A stretch of 64,000 nucleotides of DNA from Hyphomonadaceae bacterium. GTDB taxonomy: Bacteria; Pseudomonadota; Alphaproteobacteria; Rhizobiales; Hyphomicrobiaceae. The first letter of the stretch is position 1; each line of letters starts with the position of its first letter. Shown here piece after piece: positions 16,920-24,918 of the stretch. The stretch is from the NCBI GenBank assembly GCA_019747815.1, contig JAIEQJ010000062.1:1-64000 (forward strand). Reading direction: 5' to 3'. Position numbers and translations under genes: made by a program. The notes beneath the pieces were generated by a model. The model saw only the letters and a program-made list of their open reading frames with translations, did not search any database and was not told where the DNA came from.

Positions 16920-17299
16920 TCCATTAGCCTCCTGATTGGACCCCCGAGCCCGTTAACCAACATCTATGAGCGAGAAACGCTCGGCGCAAGAAATGAGCCG
17001 CCCATCATCACGACCTTGTGACAACGGGGCGGGCCAAATTTTGTACGCGATCGGAATTTCATTGCTGCGCCGATGGCTCAGATGATTGCCAAGCTCTCGA
17101 CCCTAACGCGAAGACGAGCACCCCAAAAATTCAATCTCCCACCGCCTGGCAACAGGCTGTCGATGCGTGGGCTGCCGGCCATCCGACAACGCCCGAGTGG
17201 CCGGCTGCCGCTGTCCAGCAGAGCACCAGATGTTCACCTCCAGTTCATCTTGAAAGTCAATACTGAACCGTCAACAATCCAGGTAGGGAGACGGGGATC
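16920..17299. other. 380-bp divergent intergenic region
   Basis: Contains the promoters of the two divergent His-rich genes. It is less GC-rich than its surroundings. No known operator (for example NikR, Zur or Fur type) was recognised by eye, and short open frames here lack ribosome sites. Confidence 0.4.
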
Positions 17300-17548
17300 A
17301 TGACGCGTGCAAGGCTCTTTGCGGCGGCGCTGGCTGCCATCGGCATCAGCATGACCATCTCGGTGGCGCAAGCGTCACCAGCCACATTCAGCCCGCTTCC
17401 CTCAGCGGCGGCGATGAGCAGCGATGTCACCTCGGTCCAGCATCGTCGGGGCTGCCGGCGGGTGTGCCATGGCCATGGTCACCACCGCAAGTGCCGGTGG
17501 GTGTGTCACGGCCGCGGGCATGGCGGCGGACATGGCCGCCATCATTGA
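17300..17548 (+). CDS. exported Cys/His-rich small protein
   Basis: 82 residues from ATG 17300 with GGGAGACGGGG upstream. A signal peptide covers 1-26 (cleavage near AQA|S). The mature C-terminal half carries four Cys in two near-identical modules, CRRVCHGHG and CRWVCHGRG, separated by HHRK, followed by a GHGGGHGRHH tail. Each module is C-x3-C-H, a plausible metal site or disulfide pair. No characterised family is recognised. Followed after 173 bp by another His-rich gene on the same strand. Confidence 0.75.
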   Translation: MTRARLFAAALAAIGISMTISVAQASPATFSPLPSAAAMSSDVTSVQHRRGCRRVCHGHGHHRKCRWVCHGRGHGGGHGRHH

Positions 17549-17632
17549 CAGGTCATTGATGCCGGCACTGGCATTGGTCGGGAGATATTAAATCCGCAGA
17601 CAGATTGAGACGGCAAACTGAAGATGCACAGA

Positions 17633-17667
17633 TTCCGCTGATGCCCCGACCAGAGGCATCAGCGGAA
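17633..17667. terminator. perfect 13-bp hairpin between His-rich genes
   Basis: TTCCGCTGATGCC (17633-17645) is exactly complementary to GGCATCAGCGGAA (17655-17667) around a 9-base loop. It lies 85 bp past the stop of the Cys/His-rich gene and 55 bp before the next start. No T-tract follows. It may be a terminator, an RNA-stability element or a protein-binding dyad. Confidence 0.55.
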
Positions 17668-17721
17668 GAGCTGTCCTGGTAGCAGGACGCAGCACTGGAC
17701 GTAGGCTTAGGAGGAACTCAG

Positions 17722-18003
17722 ATGATAGGTCGTTCATTTTGGCTATTGCTCAGCAGCGCAGTGCTGGCACTGGGACTGAGCTTTGCGGGCGCTTCGGCAG
17801 CCCCGTTGTCGCGCGCTGCGACTGACGTGCCCGCCGCCGAGGACAATTTGGTCCAGAGGGTGCAGCATCATCATCATCGGCGCCACCACCACCATCATCG
17901 GCGCCACCATCATCATCATCGCTGGCACCACCATCACCATCATCGCTGGCACCACCATCATCATCGCCGCCATCATCATCACCACCATCGGCGCCACCAC
18001 TAA
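17722..18003 (+). CDS. exported polyhistidine protein
   Basis: 93 residues from ATG 17722 with AGGAGG just upstream. A signal peptide covers 1-27 (cleavage near ASA|A). After about 20 ordinary residues the C terminus is seven runs of 2-6 His separated by RR or RW: 33 His in the last 46 residues or so, encoded by CAT/CAC repeats. A reading-frame accident is unlikely because a good ribosome site and signal peptide precede it. Expected to bind divalent metal avidly in the periplasm or outside the cell. The His tract is a tandem-repeat region that could vary in length. Confidence 0.8.
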   Translation: MIGRSFWLLLSSAVLALGLSFAGASAAPLSRAATDVPAAEDNLVQRVQHHHHRRHHHHHRRHHHHHRWHHHHHHRWHHHHHRRHHHHHHRRHH

Positions 18004-18027
18004 GGCGCTGGCAAGCCCCGTGGCGTA

Positions 18028-18061
18028 GATCGTTGGCTGCAGTCTGCTGCAGCCAACGATC
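18028..18061. terminator. perfect 15-bp hairpin after the polyhistidine gene
   Basis: GATCGTTGGCTGCAG (18028-18042) pairs fully with CTGCAGCCAACGATC (18047-18061) around a TCTG loop, 25 bp after the stop codon. The position favours a transcription terminator, although no U-run follows. The convergent galE gene ends 120 bp further on. Confidence 0.65.
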
Positions 18062-18180
18062 CTGCGTTATGCCAAGCATCTGCCCGTCAGCCCGCGTGAG
18101 CTGCACGCTCGCGCCCTCGAGCGGAAGCAGCCCGCCTCACGTTTGAGCGCATCCAGCGCCTGGCGCCACCGGCGGCGTCC

Positions 18181-19296
18181 TTACGCACCGGGCCCGTCAT
18201 GGTGGCGATGAAAATCCACCGCAGACGCGATGATGTCGGCGAGACCACGGCGCGGCCGCCACCCGAGCACACGCTGCGCCTTGGTGATGTCGGCAACCAG
18301 GTGCGCAGGATCCCCCGCGCGGCGCGGCCCGATGCGCACGGGAACCGGCTGTCCCGTCACGGTCTCGATGGCCGCCACCACCTGGCGGATGCTGTATCCC
18401 GAGCCGCTGCCCAGATTGACGACATCGTTGCCTCCTCCCGCCAGCAGGTACTCGAGCCCCGCCACATGCGCCTCAGCCAGATCGAGGACATGCACGTAGT
18501 CACGCATGCAGGTGCCGTCCGGCGTCGCATAGTCCTCGCCGTTGATGGTCAGCACCGCCTCCCCCTCGCCGGCCGGTGACGCGCGCCGCAGTGTGGCGAT
18601 GGCGCGCGGAATGAGATGGCTTTCGGGATCGTGCACTTCGCCCAGTCCTGCGGCCGGATGGGCTCCTGCTGCGTTGAAGTAGCGGAAAATCAGGCTCGAG
18701 GGCGGCGCGAACGCGGCAGGCCCCGCCGCCGCGATCGAGGGCGGCGGCGGCCAGTCGCTGCTCGCGTGATCGAGCTGGACGCCTGGCGCCACGTTGTGGG
18801 CCGCGCTGGCCCCCTGCAGGGTGAGCTCGCAGGCGAGCTTGGTCAGACCATAGGGGCTTGCCGGGTCGAGCCGGTGCCCTTCGGCAAGGCTGACCGCGCC
18901 GGTTGCCGATCCATAGACGGCGGCCGTCGAGGAGAACACGAGATGGCGCACGCCGCCCACGGCCAGCGCGCGGAAGAAACGCGCCGCCCGCAGGTAGTTG
19001 CTGTCCCAGTAGAGGCCGGGGTTGGCCACCGATTCCCCCACCTCGATCAGCGCGGCAAAGCAGACCGCAGCGATGGGCCTGTGCCGGGCGATCAGGGCGC
19101 CGACCCGCGCCTCGTCGCCGATATCGCACACCTCGAGGGCAAAGCGGCCCCCGACCGCGCGCCGGTAGGCTTCCACGCGATCGGTGCCGGGGCCGATGCG
19201 ATCGACCACGACAGGGGCAAACCCGCGTTCGGCGGCCAGATGGCAGAAGTGGCTGCCGATGTAGCCGGCCCCGCCTGCGACGACAATCGTGTCCAT
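18181..19296 (-). CDS. galE: UDP-glucose 4-epimerase
   Basis: 371 residues from ATG 19296. Extended SDR fold: NAD-binding GGAGYIGSH at 8-16, FSSTAAVYG (Ser/Thr 122-124) and catalytic Tyr149-x3-Lys153 in SPYGLTK. RYFNAAGAHP and GTCMRDYVHVLDL follow as in GalE. It interconverts UDP-glucose and UDP-galactose for surface polysaccharide or galactose use. Odd: about 40 extra Ala/Pro-rich residues at 161-201 sit between the catalytic helix and RYFNAAG, making it longer than the usual 330-340. It stands alone. Confidence 0.9.
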   Translation of the reverse strand: MDTIVVAGGAGYIGSHFCHLAAERGFAPVVVDRIGPGTDRVEAYRRAVGGRFALEVCDIGDEARVGALIARHRPIAAVCFAALIEVGESVANPGLYWDSNYLRAARFFRALAVGGVRHLVFSSTAAVYGSATGAVSLAEGHRLDPASPYGLTKLACELTLQGASAAHNVAPGVQLDHASSDWPPPPSIAAAGPAAFAPPSSLIFRYFNAAGAHPAAGLGEVHDPESHLIPRAIATLRRASPAGEGEAVLTINGEDYATPDGTCMRDYVHVLDLAEAHVAGLEYLLAGGGNDVVNLGSGSGYSIRQVVAAIETVTGQPVPVRIGPRRAGDPAHLVADITKAQRVLGWRPRRGLADIIASAVDFHRHHDGPGA

Positions 19297-19535
19297 TCAC
19301 GCCATCAAAGGATTGGCTGCGCTCGGCCATCGCCGATGCGCACGACGGGCAGCCTGGTTCCGCATGGCCGCGGTTGTCCGCTTCGCCGCACCCCGAGTCA
19401 AGCCAAGGCTCTCCTGGGCGGCCCCTTGCGCCTGCCTTGGGCAACCTCCCCCTCGCGCCCAGGGCCCGAGCCGGCAGCGTCGCGACCACAGACAATCCGT
19501 GGTCGCAAAAGCCCGGCCGTTCAGCCTTTGCCAAC

Positions 19536-19571
19536 TTGACACGCCCGCTGGATTGTCAAATGGTCTGACCA
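19536..19571 (+). promoter_or_regulatory. candidate gntR promoter with TGGT-N3-ACCA operator
   Basis: TTGACA (19536-19541) is a consensus -35. The perfect dyad TGGTCTGACCA (19561-19571) lies where the -10 would be, 68 bp before the gntR start codon. TGGT-N3-ACCA is the core of operators bound by FadR-subfamily GntR regulators, the subfamily to which the adjacent gene's DNA-binding domain belongs, so autorepression is plausible. No good -10 hexamer can be picked. The rest of 19297-19638 shows nothing. Confidence 0.5.
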
Positions 19572-19638
19572 CATGATCGGCAAGGTCAGTCAAAAAAAAG
19601 ACAACGAACCGCCGCGAGGAACGCCCTGGGAGTGACAG

Positions 19639-19914
19639 TTGCCACTGGCTGTCATTGAACAGCGCCGTCAGCATCGCCAGATCGCCGATCTGCTGCGTCA
19701 GCTCATCGACGGTGGCGAATACCCTGTTGGCAGCCGCCTGCCCACCGAGCGCGAGCTGGCTGAGAAGCTCGGCGTGTCCCGGCCGACCGTGCGCGAGGCA
19801 CTGATCGCGCTGGAGGTGGAGGGGCGCCTGCACATCCACGTCGGGCCCGGCATCTGGGTCAATCCCTATTTCGAGCAGCTTGCCCACATCCCCATCGAGG
19901 AGGGAGCGACATGA
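19639..19914 (+). CDS. GntR-family (FadR-like) DNA-binding domain without effector domain
   Basis: 91 residues; the only in-frame starts are weak, TTG 19639 with GGGAG upstream being the best. Residues 10-75 are a complete GntR winged helix-turn-helix: QIADLLRQLIDGGEYPVGSRL, then PTERELAEKLGVSRPTVREAL and GRLHIHVGPGIWV. FadR-type regulators normally run to about 230-250 residues with a C-terminal FCD ligand domain; here only about 15 residues follow. The stop overlaps the ATG of the binding-protein gene (ATGA), so it is not an obvious decayed remnant. It may be a constitutive or heteromeric regulator of the ABC operon. Confidence 0.7.
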   Translation: MPLAVIEQRRQHRQIADLLRQLIDGGEYPVGSRLPTERELAEKLGVSRPTVREALIALEVEGRLHIHVGPGIWVNPYFEQLAHIPIEEGAT

Positions 19915-21251
19915 CGAAAGCGCAAGTGACACGCCGCCGCTTCGTGGCCACCACTGCCGCAGCGTCGGCAACCCTGATCGCCGCACCGTTCGTGCGCACG
20001 GCCGGTGCCGCCGGCCGGCTCTCGATCGGCTTCTGGGACCATTGGGTGCCGGGCGGCAACACTGCATCCAAGGCCCTGTGCGAGGAGTGGGGGGCCAAGA
20101 ACAAGGTCGAGGTGCAGGTCGACTACATCACCTCGCAGGGACATAAGAACCTGCTGACGATCGCCGCGGAGTCGCAAGCCAGATCGGGCCACGACATCCT
20201 GGCCTTTCCGACCTGGCAGCCTGCCGAGCATGCCAACAACTTGGAGCCGGTCGACGACCTCATGGCCGAGCTGATCAAGCTGCATGGCAAGGTCAACCCG
20301 ACCGTCGAGTATCTCGCGCGCGCCAATGGCCGGTGGCTGGCGGTACCCGCCTGCGTGGGCAGCCAGATCAAGGGCCCGTGCACGCGCATCGACCTCCTCA
20401 AGAAGCACGCCGGCATCGACATTCAGGCGATGTATCCGGTGGGCAGCCCGCCGAAGGCCGACGGCTGGACTTTGGAGGTGATGCTGAAGGCGGCAGAGGA
20501 TTGCCACAAGGGCGGCAATCCATTCGGCATCGGGCTTGGCACGCCGGAGGACAACGTCGACACCGCCGGCGCGATCTTCCAATCCTTCGGCGCGGCGCTG
20601 GTGGATGCCAAGGGCAGCATCACTGTCAAATCTGATCCGGTGCGCAAGGCGCTCGAGTACTACGTCAAGCTCGCCCAATGGCTGCCGCCCGATGCACCGG
20701 CCTGGGACAACGCCGCCAACAACAGATATCTGATCTCGGGCAAGGGCACCCTCATCATGAACCCGCCGAGCGCTTGGGCCGTCGCCAAGCGCGACGCGCC
20801 GCAGGTGGCGGAGCAGTTGTGGACGCATGGCATGCCCTCGGGGCCGGCGGGGCGCTACGCGCCGTTCCTGCCCTACTTCTGGGGCATCTGGAGCTTCGGC
20901 AAGAACAAGACGGCGGCCAAGGACCTCCTGCTGTTCCTGTCGCAGAGGTCGGCGGTGGAGAAGATGGTGAACGCGAGCGCCGGCTATGACTTGCCCGCGT
21001 TCGAGAAGCTGACCGACTTCAGGATCTGGGCCGAGATCGGGCCGCCGCCGGGGACGCTCTACCACTACCCGAACCCGCACGACCATCAGACCCTGTCCGT
21101 TGCGGCGGCACCGGCTCCGCCGAAGATCGCCGTGCAGATCTACACGCAGGCGATCCACACCAAAATGGTCGTGCGCCTCATCAAGGGCGAGCCGATGGAG
21201 AAGACGCTGGCCTGGGCCGAGAGCGAGCTGGAAGGCTACATGCGCACGTAA
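19911..21251 (+). CDS. sugar-type ABC transporter substrate-binding protein
   Basis: 446 residues from ATG 19911. The N terminus is a Tat-type signal (VTRRRFVATTAAASATLIAA, cleavage near AGA). The mature protein is a cluster B / family 1 extracellular binding protein: SIGFWDHWVPGGN start, GHDILAFPTW, then LFLSQRSAVEKMVNASAGYD near the end. It delivers a solute to the permease pair encoded downstream. The ligand is not evident; the neighbours have no sugar catabolic enzyme. Translationally coupled to the GntR-domain gene by a 4-base overlap. Confidence 0.88.
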   Translation: MTKAQVTRRRFVATTAAASATLIAAPFVRTAGAAGRLSIGFWDHWVPGGNTASKALCEEWGAKNKVEVQVDYITSQGHKNLLTIAAESQARSGHDILAFPTWQPAEHANNLEPVDDLMAELIKLHGKVNPTVEYLARANGRWLAVPACVGSQIKGPCTRIDLLKKHAGIDIQAMYPVGSPPKADGWTLEVMLKAAEDCHKGGNPFGIGLGTPEDNVDTAGAIFQSFGAALVDAKGSITVKSDPVRKALEYYVKLAQWLPPDAPAWDNAANNRYLISGKGTLIMNPPSAWAVAKRDAPQVAEQLWTHGMPSGPAGRYAPFLPYFWGIWSFGKNKTAAKDLLLFLSQRSAVEKMVNASAGYDLPAFEKLTDFRIWAEIGPPPGTLYHYPNPHDHQTLSVAAAPAPPKIAVQIYTQAIHTKMVVRLIKGEPMEKTLAWAESELEGYMRT

Positions 21252-21279
21252 GCGCCGGGTCGGGGGCGGCAGCACGGGA

Positions 21280-21293
21280 CCGGCTTCGGCCGG
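21280..21293 (+). other. TTCG-tetraloop hairpin in the binding protein-permease gap
   Basis: CCGGC TTCG GCCGG forms a perfect 5-bp stem closed by the extra-stable UUCG tetraloop, 29 bp after the binding-protein stop and 67 bp before the permease start. In many importer operons a hairpin at this position protects the upstream mRNA so that binding protein is made in excess of permease. That role is inferred here from position alone. Confidence 0.5.
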
Positions 21294-21359
21294 CGCCTCG
21301 CCGCTCTCGGCCCGCCGATCGGGCGACGCGGAGCCTTCCCACACCTGACGAGACCACCG

Positions 21360-22292
21360 ATGGTCGACACGGCACTACAAGCACTTCGGGCCGGCACAGC
21401 CGCGCGCAAGCGCTCGGGCCTGCGCAAGGCCATGCAGCGAAAATCGACGGCCGCCTTCCTCATGACGCTGCCGCTCATCCTGCTGATTGTACTGCTGGTG
21501 GCCTATCCCGCAGCCTACTCGCTGCACCTGGCGACCCTCAACAAGTCGATGGAGCGCTTCGTCGGCTTGAGCAATTTCACCTTCCTGTTCAAGCGCGAGA
21601 CGTTCTGGATGGTGGTCTGGCAGTCGTGCATCTTCGCCGTTACCGCCGTCGTCTTCAAAGCCCTGATCGGCTTCGTCGTCGCGCATTTCGTGCACAACAT
21701 TCCCGCCAAGGGGCAGCGCAAATGGCGCGGCATGCTGCTGGTGCCCTGGGTCATCCCGCCAGCCATGAGCTGCCTCGCCTGGCTGTGGCTGTTCGACCCG
21801 ACCTACAGCGCCTTCAACTGGACTTTGGCCTTGGTCGGCGTCGGTCCCGTGCCGTGGACCGGCGAGGCCCATTGGGCGCGCTTCTCCGTCATCCTCATCA
21901 ACATCTGGATCGGCGCGCCGTTCTTCATGATCATGTACCTGGCAGCGTTGAAGTCCGTCCCCGAGCAGCTCTACGAGGCGGCCGCCATCGACGGCGCCAA
22001 CTGGTGGCAGCGCATCTGGTATGTGACGTTGCCCATGATGCGCAATATCATTGCCATCACGGCCCTGTTCTCGCTGATCGTCACATTCGCCAATTTCGAC
22101 ATCGTACGCATCATCACCGCCGGCGGCCCCATCGACAAGACGCACGTGTTCGCCACCTGGTCGTTCTGGCTCGGCATTCAGGGCGGCGACATCCCGCTCG
22201 GCGCCTGCGTCTCGCTGTTCATGGTGCCGATCCTCACCTTTGCCGCCGTCTTCATCCTGCGCGACATCAACCGGCGGGGGAGTGAGGTGTGA
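21360..22292 (+). CDS. ABC sugar transporter permease (MalF/UgpA-like)
   Basis: 310 residues from ATG 21360. Six membrane segments are predicted, the first at about 34-55. The EAA loop that docks on the ATPase is visible as EAAAIDGANWWQRIWYVTLP. The family imports carbohydrates or polyols with two different permeases. It is second in the transporter operon; the stop overlaps the next start (TGATG). Confidence 0.9.
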   Translation: MVDTALQALRAGTAARKRSGLRKAMQRKSTAAFLMTLPLILLIVLLVAYPAAYSLHLATLNKSMERFVGLSNFTFLFKRETFWMVVWQSCIFAVTAVVFKALIGFVVAHFVHNIPAKGQRKWRGMLLVPWVIPPAMSCLAWLWLFDPTYSAFNWTLALVGVGPVPWTGEAHWARFSVILINIWIGAPFFMIMYLAALKSVPEQLYEAAAIDGANWWQRIWYVTLPMMRNIIAITALFSLIVTFANFDIVRIITAGGPIDKTHVFATWSFWLGIQGGDIPLGACVSLFMVPILTFAAVFILRDINRRGSEV

Positions 22293-23206
22293 TGGCGGTT
22301 GCATCCACGCCTGCCCGTGTCGCCGACACCGCGCGCCCCAAGTACGGCAGCATGAGCCGCGACCGGACCTGGGCCCTGCGCTGGTCCTATGTCTTCCTCA
22401 TCCTGTTCGCCGTCTTCTTCCTGCTGCCGCCGATCTACATGCTGGTCACCTCCCTCAAGACCAGCACCGAGATCTCGGCCGTCAGCAATCCTTGGTGGGT
22501 CTACAATCCGACCCTGGAGAACTACCTCGGGCTGCTGTCCTCGCCGGAATATCTCACCTTCTTCCGCAACTCTGCGATCGTGTCGGTCGTCGTTGTCGCC
22601 GTCACCATGCTGATCAGCGTTCCGGCAGCTTTCGCGCTGTCGCGCATGAAATTCTGGGGCTCGGCCACGCTCGCGACCGGCGTCTTCCTCACCTACCTGA
22701 TCCCCGAGACTTTGCTGTTCCTGCCCCTGTTCAAGATCTTTGCCGTCTTCAAGGAGCTCACCGGCATCGAGCTGATCAACCGCTGGTGGGTGCTGCTCGT
22801 CGTCTATCCCACGCTGACCGTGCCGTTCTGCACCTGGATCATGATCGGCTACTTCGCCTCGATTCCCAAGGAGCTGGACGAGGCGGCCTTGATCGACGGC
22901 GCCGGCTGGCTGCAGACCCTGACCAAGATCTTCATTCCCGTGGCACTGCCTGGGCTGATCGCCGCCATGATCTTCGCCTTCACGGTGAGCTGGGCGCAGT
23001 TCCTCTATCCGCTCGCCTTCACCACCTCGGTCGACCAGTTGGTGCTGCCGGTCGGGATCATCACCTCGCTGGTCAAGGCCGACGTCTACAACTGGGGCCA
23101 GATCATGGCCGGAGCCCTGCTGGGCGCGGCGCCGCCGCTGATCATCTATGCCTTCCTGATGGACTACTACATCGCCGGCCTCACCGCCGGCGCCACCAAG
23201 GGCTGA
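22292..23206 (+). CDS. ABC sugar transporter permease (MalG/UgpE-like)
   Basis: 304 residues from ATG 22292, which shares one base with the previous stop; GTG 22289 is a possible alternative. Six predicted membrane segments, and an EAA motif reading DEAALIDGAGWLQTLTKIFIP. MalG-type permeases pair with the preceding MalF-type to form the channel. Six bases separate it from the ATPase gene. Confidence 0.9.
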   Translation: MAVASTPARVADTARPKYGSMSRDRTWALRWSYVFLILFAVFFLLPPIYMLVTSLKTSTEISAVSNPWWVYNPTLENYLGLLSSPEYLTFFRNSAIVSVVVVAVTMLISVPAAFALSRMKFWGSATLATGVFLTYLIPETLLFLPLFKIFAVFKELTGIELINRWWVLLVVYPTLTVPFCTWIMIGYFASIPKELDEAALIDGAGWLQTLTKIFIPVALPGLIAAMIFAFTVSWAQFLYPLAFTTSVDQLVLPVGIITSLVKADVYNWGQIMAGALLGAAPPLIIYAFLMDYYIAGLTAGATKG

Positions 23207-23212
23207 GGACGC

Positions 23213-24313
<1,101 letters not shown>

Positions 24314-24392
24314 GCGCGTGCCGCCCTCGTGGCCCTGCCCATCCATAGCCGTGCAATGCAGCCCCGCAAAACAACGAGGCGGACGGTATTTG

Positions 24393-24412
24393 TAAGCCTG
24401 CTTATAATAAGC
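24393..24412 (+). promoter_or_regulatory. marR promoter with overlapping palindromic operator
   Basis: Two overlapping dyads, TAAGC-CT-GCTTA (24393-24404) and GCTTAT-A-ATAAGC (24400-24412), enclose a consensus -10 TATAAT (24403-24408). A poor -35 (CGGACG, 24380-24385) lies 17 bp upstream. A start point 6-7 bases after the -10 falls on the A of the marR ATG at 24415, implying a leaderless transcript; indeed no ribosome site precedes that ATG. MarR proteins usually repress their own operon from such dyads, so these are the likely operator. Confidence 0.6.
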
Positions 24413-24414
24413 TC

Positions 24415-24918
24415 ATGGCAGGCAAGGCCCAGGCAATGGCACACGGTCCCGCGATCCGCCGCGAAGTTCTGTTTCAACTGACCGATCTGGCGCGCGCCAT
24501 GCGCACCTACATCGACCAGCGTGCCCGCGAGCACGGCATGACGCGGGCGCAGTGGGGCGCGCTGATGCGGCTCGAGCGGCAGGAGGGCATGACGCAGGCC
24601 GAACTGGCCGAGTCCCTCGAGGTCCAGCCCATCTCGCTGGCGCGCCTGATCGACCGCCTGTGCGACCAGAGATTGATGGAGCGGCGTCCGCACCCGAGCG
24701 ACCGGCGCGCCAACCGCCTCTACCTCACCGCCAGCGGCCGCGCCAGGCTCATCCAGCTGGTTCCCCTGGGGCGCGAGATATCCGCCCACGTGCTGGCCTC
24801 ATTCAGCGAAGAGGAATCCAGCAGGCTGCTCGAGACGCTGCTGCGCATCAAGAGCAACATCCGCAAGGCCGATGCCGCCGCCAGGCGCCACGCAAGCGGA
24901 GTGCGCCATGCTGGCTAA
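24415..24918 (+). CDS. MarR-family transcriptional regulator
   Basis: 167 residues from ATG 24415, with ATG 24436 as an internal alternative. The winged helix region reads GMTQAELAESLEVQPISLARL, then LMERRPHPSDRRANRLYLT, the diagnostic MarR wing with the DRR motif. It likely represses the emrAB-type pump genes that follow and overlap it by 11 bases, with release by a toxic ligand, as in EmrR/MprA. Operator candidates lie immediately upstream. Confidence 0.9.
   Translation: MAGKAQAMAHGPAIRREVLFQLTDLARAMRTYIDQRAREHGMTRAQWGALMRLERQEGMTQAELAESLEVQPISLARLIDRLCDQRLMERRPHPSDRRANRLYLTASGRARLIQLVPLGREISAHVLASFSEEESSRLLETLLRIKSNIRKADAAARRHASGVRHAG

Noticed and set aside
17860-18003. Reading the CAT/CAC-rich DNA as a CRISPR or microsatellite and not as a gene
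   Set aside because: There is a strong AGGAGG site, a good signal peptide and an in-frame stop, and the repeat has no spacer structure.
19639-19914. Frameshifted full-length GntR regulator
   Set aside because: The DNA after the domain, in all frames, encodes the Tat signal of the binding protein; no FCD-domain sequence was found, so this is a true short form and not a frameshift.
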